64,000 nt of DNA from Reyranella sp. Lineage in GTDB: Bacteria > Pseudomonadota > Alphaproteobacteria > Reyranellales > Reyranellaceae. Under the pieces are notes generated by a model. It saw only the letters and a program-made list of their open reading frames with translations. It was not told where the DNA came from and did not search any database. A program made the position numbers and the translations under genes. Below, in pieces: positions 61,360 through 64,000 of this stretch (the first letter of the stretch is position 1; every line of letters begins with the position of its first letter). Location: contig NZ_SCVC01000007.1 of assembly GCF_004297405.1 (NCBI RefSeq), positions 62,001 through 126,000 on the forward strand, written 5' to 3'.

Positions 61360-62321
61360 TAAAGGCGCTGAGAATTCTCCTCGTTGCCGTGGTTTGCGTC
61401 GCGGCCCTGGGAGCGTCGGCCTACTACGTTTTCGGCGCGAAGTTCGGTCAGGCGGCAAAGCCTGTCGCGTCCAAGGGCCACGAAGAGAAAGGCCACGGGC
61501 ACGACGAAGAGGGCGTGAAGCTCAGCGATGCGCAAGTCGCGGCCGCGGGCATCGAGCTTCTCCAGGCGGGTCCGCGCGAGCTGCGTGAAGTCCTGAGGCT
61601 GAACGGCATCATCCAGCCCAACCAGGAGACCCTGGTGAAGGTGACGCCGCGTTTCCCCGGTGTCGTGCGCAGCATGCGCAAGCGACTGGGCGACAAGGTG
61701 AAGAAGGACGAAGTGCTGGCCACCGTCGAAAGCAACCAGAGCCTCACGACCTACGAACTGAAAGCCCCGATCGACGGCACAATCATCGATCGCGACGGCA
61801 CCCTGGGTGAGTTCGCTTCGGAAGCCCGACCGCTCTTCACCATTGCCGACCTCTCGACCATGTGGATCGACTTCGCCGTCTATCGCCGCGACTTCGCGCG
61901 GGTGCGGGTGGGCGACCCCGTCGCCATCGACGTCGAGGATGGCGGTTCGACCATCGAGTCCAGGATCGACTACGTCTCGCCGCTGGGCACCAGCGACACG
62001 CAGTCCTCGGTTGCCCGCGCCGTCGTGCCCAACGACGGCCGGCTGCGGCCGGGCCTGTTCGTCGATGGCCGTGTCGTGCTCTCCGCGACGCCGGTCGATG
62101 TCGCCATCAAGTCGAGTGCGATCCAGACGCTCGAGGGCAAGACCGTGGTCTTCGTCCGCGAGGGCGAGACGTTCACAGCCCGCGAGGTCGAGCTGGGAGG
62201 GCGCGATGCCGACTGGATCGAGGTCAAGTTCGGCCTGATGGCAGGCGACACCTACGCTGCGAAGAACAGCTTCGTGATCAAGGCCGAGATCGGCAAGGGC
62301 AGCGCGGCCCATGAGCACTGA
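61356..62321 (+). CDS. CzcB-like membrane fusion protein of a heavy-metal RND pump
   Basis: 321 residues. N-terminal helix IKALRILLVAVVCVAALGAS, then a His/Glu-rich metal-binding stretch (KGHEEKGHGHDEEG), typical of CzcB adaptors. Lipoyl/barrel-sandwich domain halves are SMRKRLGDKVKKDEVLATVE and YELKAPIDGTIIDRDGTLGE, followed by a beta-barrel (FAVYRRDFARVRVGDPVAID) and a C-terminal domain. AAGGGAGG precedes the start. It bridges CzcA and the TolC-like channel. Genes are coupled to the upstream CzcC-like gene. Confidence 0.93.
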   Translation: MIKALRILLVAVVCVAALGASAYYVFGAKFGQAAKPVASKGHEEKGHGHDEEGVKLSDAQVAAAGIELLQAGPRELREVLRLNGIIQPNQETLVKVTPRFPGVVRSMRKRLGDKVKKDEVLATVESNQSLTTYELKAPIDGTIIDRDGTLGEFASEARPLFTIADLSTMWIDFAVYRRDFARVRVGDPVAIDVEDGGSTIESRIDYVSPLGTSDTQSSVARAVVPNDGRLRPGLFVDGRVVLSATPVDVAIKSSAIQTLEGKTVVFVREGETFTAREVELGGRDADWIEVKFGLMAGDTYAAKNSFVIKAEIGKGSAAHEH

Positions 62322-62345
62322 GGGCGTGAGCTTGGGAGCAGGGCA

Positions 62346-64000
62346 ATGATCGACCGTATCCTTGCCTTCTCGATCCAGAACCGCTGGCTGGTCATCATCG
62401 CGGCCATCGCGGTGGGTGCGCTGGGTGCCTGGAACTTCACGCGCCTGCCGATCGACGCCGTGCCGGACATCACCAACGTCCAGGTGCAGGTCAACTCGCT
62501 GGCGCCGGGCTACTCGCCGCTAGAGGTCGAGCAGCGCATCACCTTCCCGCTGGAAACGGCGATGGGCGGCCTGCCGAAGCTCGAGTACACGCGTTCCCTG
62601 TCGCGTTATGGCCTCAGCCAGGTGACGGTCGTCTTCAAGGATGGCACCGATATCTACTTCGCCCGGCAGCTCGTGAATGAGCGCATCCAGCAGGCCAAGG
62701 ACAAGCTGCCGCCCGGCACGGAGACCTCGATGGGTCCGGTCTCCACTGGCCTGGGCGAGATCTACATGTACGCCGTCGAGGCCAAGCCGGATGCGAAGAA
62801 GCCCGACGGCGAGCCCTATACGGCGACCGACCTGCGCACGATCCAGGACTGGATCATCAAGCCTCAGCTTCGCACCGTGCCGGGCATCGTCGAGGTCAAC
62901 ACCATCGGTGGTTACGAGAAGCAGTTTCACGTGCTGCCCGATCCCGCGAAGCTGATGGCCTACAAGCTCACCTTCCGCGACATGATGGCGGCGCTGGTGA
63001 CGCACAACGCCAATGTCGGTGCGGGCTATATCGAGCGTAACGGCGAGCAGTATCTGGTGCGCACGCCGGGCCAGGTGAGCAACCTCGAGGAAATCCGCAA
63101 CATCGTCGTGGGGTCGCGCGGTGGCGTGCCGATCCGCGTCGGCGATATCGCCGAGGTCAAGGAAGGCACGGACCTCCGGACCGGTGCGGCGACGCTCGAC
63201 GGCAGGGAAGCCGTGATCGGCACCACGATGCTGCTGATCGGCGACAACAGCCGCACGGCCGCGCAGCGCGTGGCCGCCAAACTGGAAGAGATTGGCCGGT
63301 CGTTGCCCGATGGCGTGGTGGCACGTGCGCTCTACGACCGCACCAAGCTCGTCGACGCGACCATCTGGACGGTCGAGAAGAACCTGCTCGAAGGCGCCCT
63401 GCTGGTCGTCGTCGTGCTGTTCCTGATCCTGGGCAACTTCCGCGCCGCCTTCGTGACGGCCTGCGTCATTCCCCTGTCGATGCTCTTCACCATCACCGGC
63501 ATGGTCGAGAACAGGATCAGCGCCAACCTGATGAGCCTCGGCGCCATCGACTTCGGCATCATCGTCGACGGGGCGGTGATCGTGGTCGAGAACTGCCTGC
63601 GGCTTCTGGCCGAGGAGCAACATCGGCGAGGTCGCATCCTCACGCGAACAGAACGTTTCGCGACGATTCTGGCCGGCGCCAGGGAAGTCATTCGGCCGAG
63701 CCTGTTCGGAACGCTGATCATCGGCGTCGTCTATCTGCCCATCCTCACCCTGACCGGTGTGGAAGGGAAGATGTTCACGCCCATGGCGATCACGGTGCTG
63801 ATGGCGTTGCTGGGCGCGGCGATCCTCTCCATGACCCTGGTTCCGGCCGCCGTCGCGCTGCTGGTGACTGGTCGCGTCTCGGAGAAGGAGAACTTCTTCA
63901 TGCGCGGTGCGCTCCGGCTCTACGCGCCGGTGCTCGAACAGGCGATCCGCCTGCGCTACGTGATCGTGGGCCTTGCTGCCTTGCTGGTCGTGGTGAGCGG
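62346..64000 (+). CDS. CzcA-like heavy-metal RND efflux pump, N-terminal 551 residues (runs off the window)
   Basis: The frame from ATG 62346 is open to the window edge, so the ~1040-residue protein is truncated by the window. First helix IQNRWLVIIAAIAVGALGAW, periplasmic porter domain beginning NVQVQVNSLAPGYSPLEVEQ, family motif FPLETAMGGLPKLEYTRSLS. In transmembrane helix 4, GAIDFGIIVDGAVIVVENCL carries the Asp/Asp/Glu proton relay of heavy-metal RND pumps, of the Co/Zn/Cd (CzcA) rather than the Cu/Ag (CusA) pattern. Exact metal cannot be fixed. 24 bases after the CzcB-like gene. Confidence 0.95.
   Translation, partial: MIDRILAFSIQNRWLVIIAAIAVGALGAWNFTRLPIDAVPDITNVQVQVNSLAPGYSPLEVEQRITFPLETAMGGLPKLEYTRSLSRYGLSQVTVVFKDGTDIYFARQLVNERIQQAKDKLPPGTETSMGPVSTGLGEIYMYAVEAKPDAKKPDGEPYTATDLRTIQDWIIKPQLRTVPGIVEVNTIGGYEKQFHVLPDPAKLMAYKLTFRDMMAALVTHNANVGAGYIERNGEQYLVRTPGQVSNLEEIRNIVVGSRGGVPIRVGDIAEVKEGTDLRTGAATLDGREAVIGTTMLLIGDNSRTAAQRVAAKLEEIGRSLPDGVVARALYDRTKLVDATIWTVEKNLLEGALLVVVVLFLILGNFRAAFVTACVIPLSMLFTITGMVENRISANLMSLGAIDFGIIVDGAVIVVENCLRLLAEEQHRRGRILTRTERFATILAGAREVIRPSLFGTLIIGVVYLPILTLTGVEGKMFTPMAITVLMALLGAAILSMTLVPAAVALLVTGRVSEKENFFMRGALRLYAPVLEQAIRLRYVIVGLAALLVVVS

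Noticed and set aside
1-64000. tRNA, rRNA, CRISPR arrays, prophage or insertion sequences
   Set aside because: No cloverleaf, spaced direct-repeat array, transposase or phage structural gene was seen. The gaps are short and mostly explained.

Overview
The window is GC-rich, gene-dense chromosomal DNA of a free-living alphaproteobacterium. Supporting signs are an Irr-type Fur regulator beside an iron control element, a fabI-fabB-fabA cluster, a rimP-nusA-ylxR-infB-rbfA-truB-rpsO-pnp run, hslVU behind an RpoH-like promoter of alphaproteobacterial form, a TRAP transporter, and the rubrerythrin/Fe-S protein/DUF3501 set. Lineage below class level is a guess (Rhodospirillales or a Reyranella-like group). 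I see no rRNA, tRNA, CRISPR array, prophage or insertion sequence.

Layout. 1-1777: end of a three-gene ABC export-type operon. 1788-3784 (-): hisA-hisF-hisE. 3912-8050: M20 amidohydrolase, an orphan acidic protein, a thiamine-diphosphate enzyme and trmB. 8112-20274: the translation and RNA-metabolism supercluster rimP, nusA, ylxR/L7Ae, infB, rbfA, truB, rpsO, pnp, interrupted by one opposite-strand MFS/spermidine-synthase-like fusion. 20292-23455 (-): a secreted orphan, then fabI, fabB, fabA. 23626-26633: irr, an Irr-box, rubrerythrin, a multi-[4Fe-4S] protein and DUF3501. 26644-29576 (-): two tandem TonB-like proteins and an SH3 protein. 29741-33883: hydroxyacid dehydrogenase, SapC-like protein, YihY-like protein, MAPEG protein, msrA. 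33913-38205 (-): an uncharacterised catabolic operon (carboxymuconolactone-decarboxylase-like protein, class V aminotransferase, peptide-type binding protein, adenosine-deaminase-like protein). 38222-41592: metalloprotease, FkbM methyltransferase, GFA protein, D-amino-acid dehydrogenase. 41668-43548: hslVU. 43570-50049 (-): a 331-residue orphan, a giant 1.34-kres orphan, a 45-residue membrane microprotein and an MFS carrier, all on one strand. 50157-58610: secreted hydrolase, nitronate monooxygenase, amino-acid binding protein, TRAP dctPQM, SulP carrier. 58659-64000: aldose-epimerase-like protein, then a heavy-metal efflux operon (CHFC protein, TolC/CzcC, CzcB, CzcA) running off the end.

How it works together. 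The 8-20 kb block couples transcription elongation (NusA), ribosome maturation (RimP, RbfA), initiation (IF2), tRNA modification (TruB) and RNA decay (PNPase). It has a clear promoter plus an attenuator-like hairpin before rimP and strong terminators after rpsO and pnp. The irr-rubrerythrin region links iron sensing to iron/peroxide handling. The last 5 kb is a metal-responsive tripartite efflux system with an ArsR/SmtB-like operator in front.

The least explained part is 43570-48634, a two-gene cassette without recognisable homology. Smaller regulatory finds are a GntR-like palindrome before dctP, a dctP-dctQ hairpin, and probable leaderless starts for irr and hslV.
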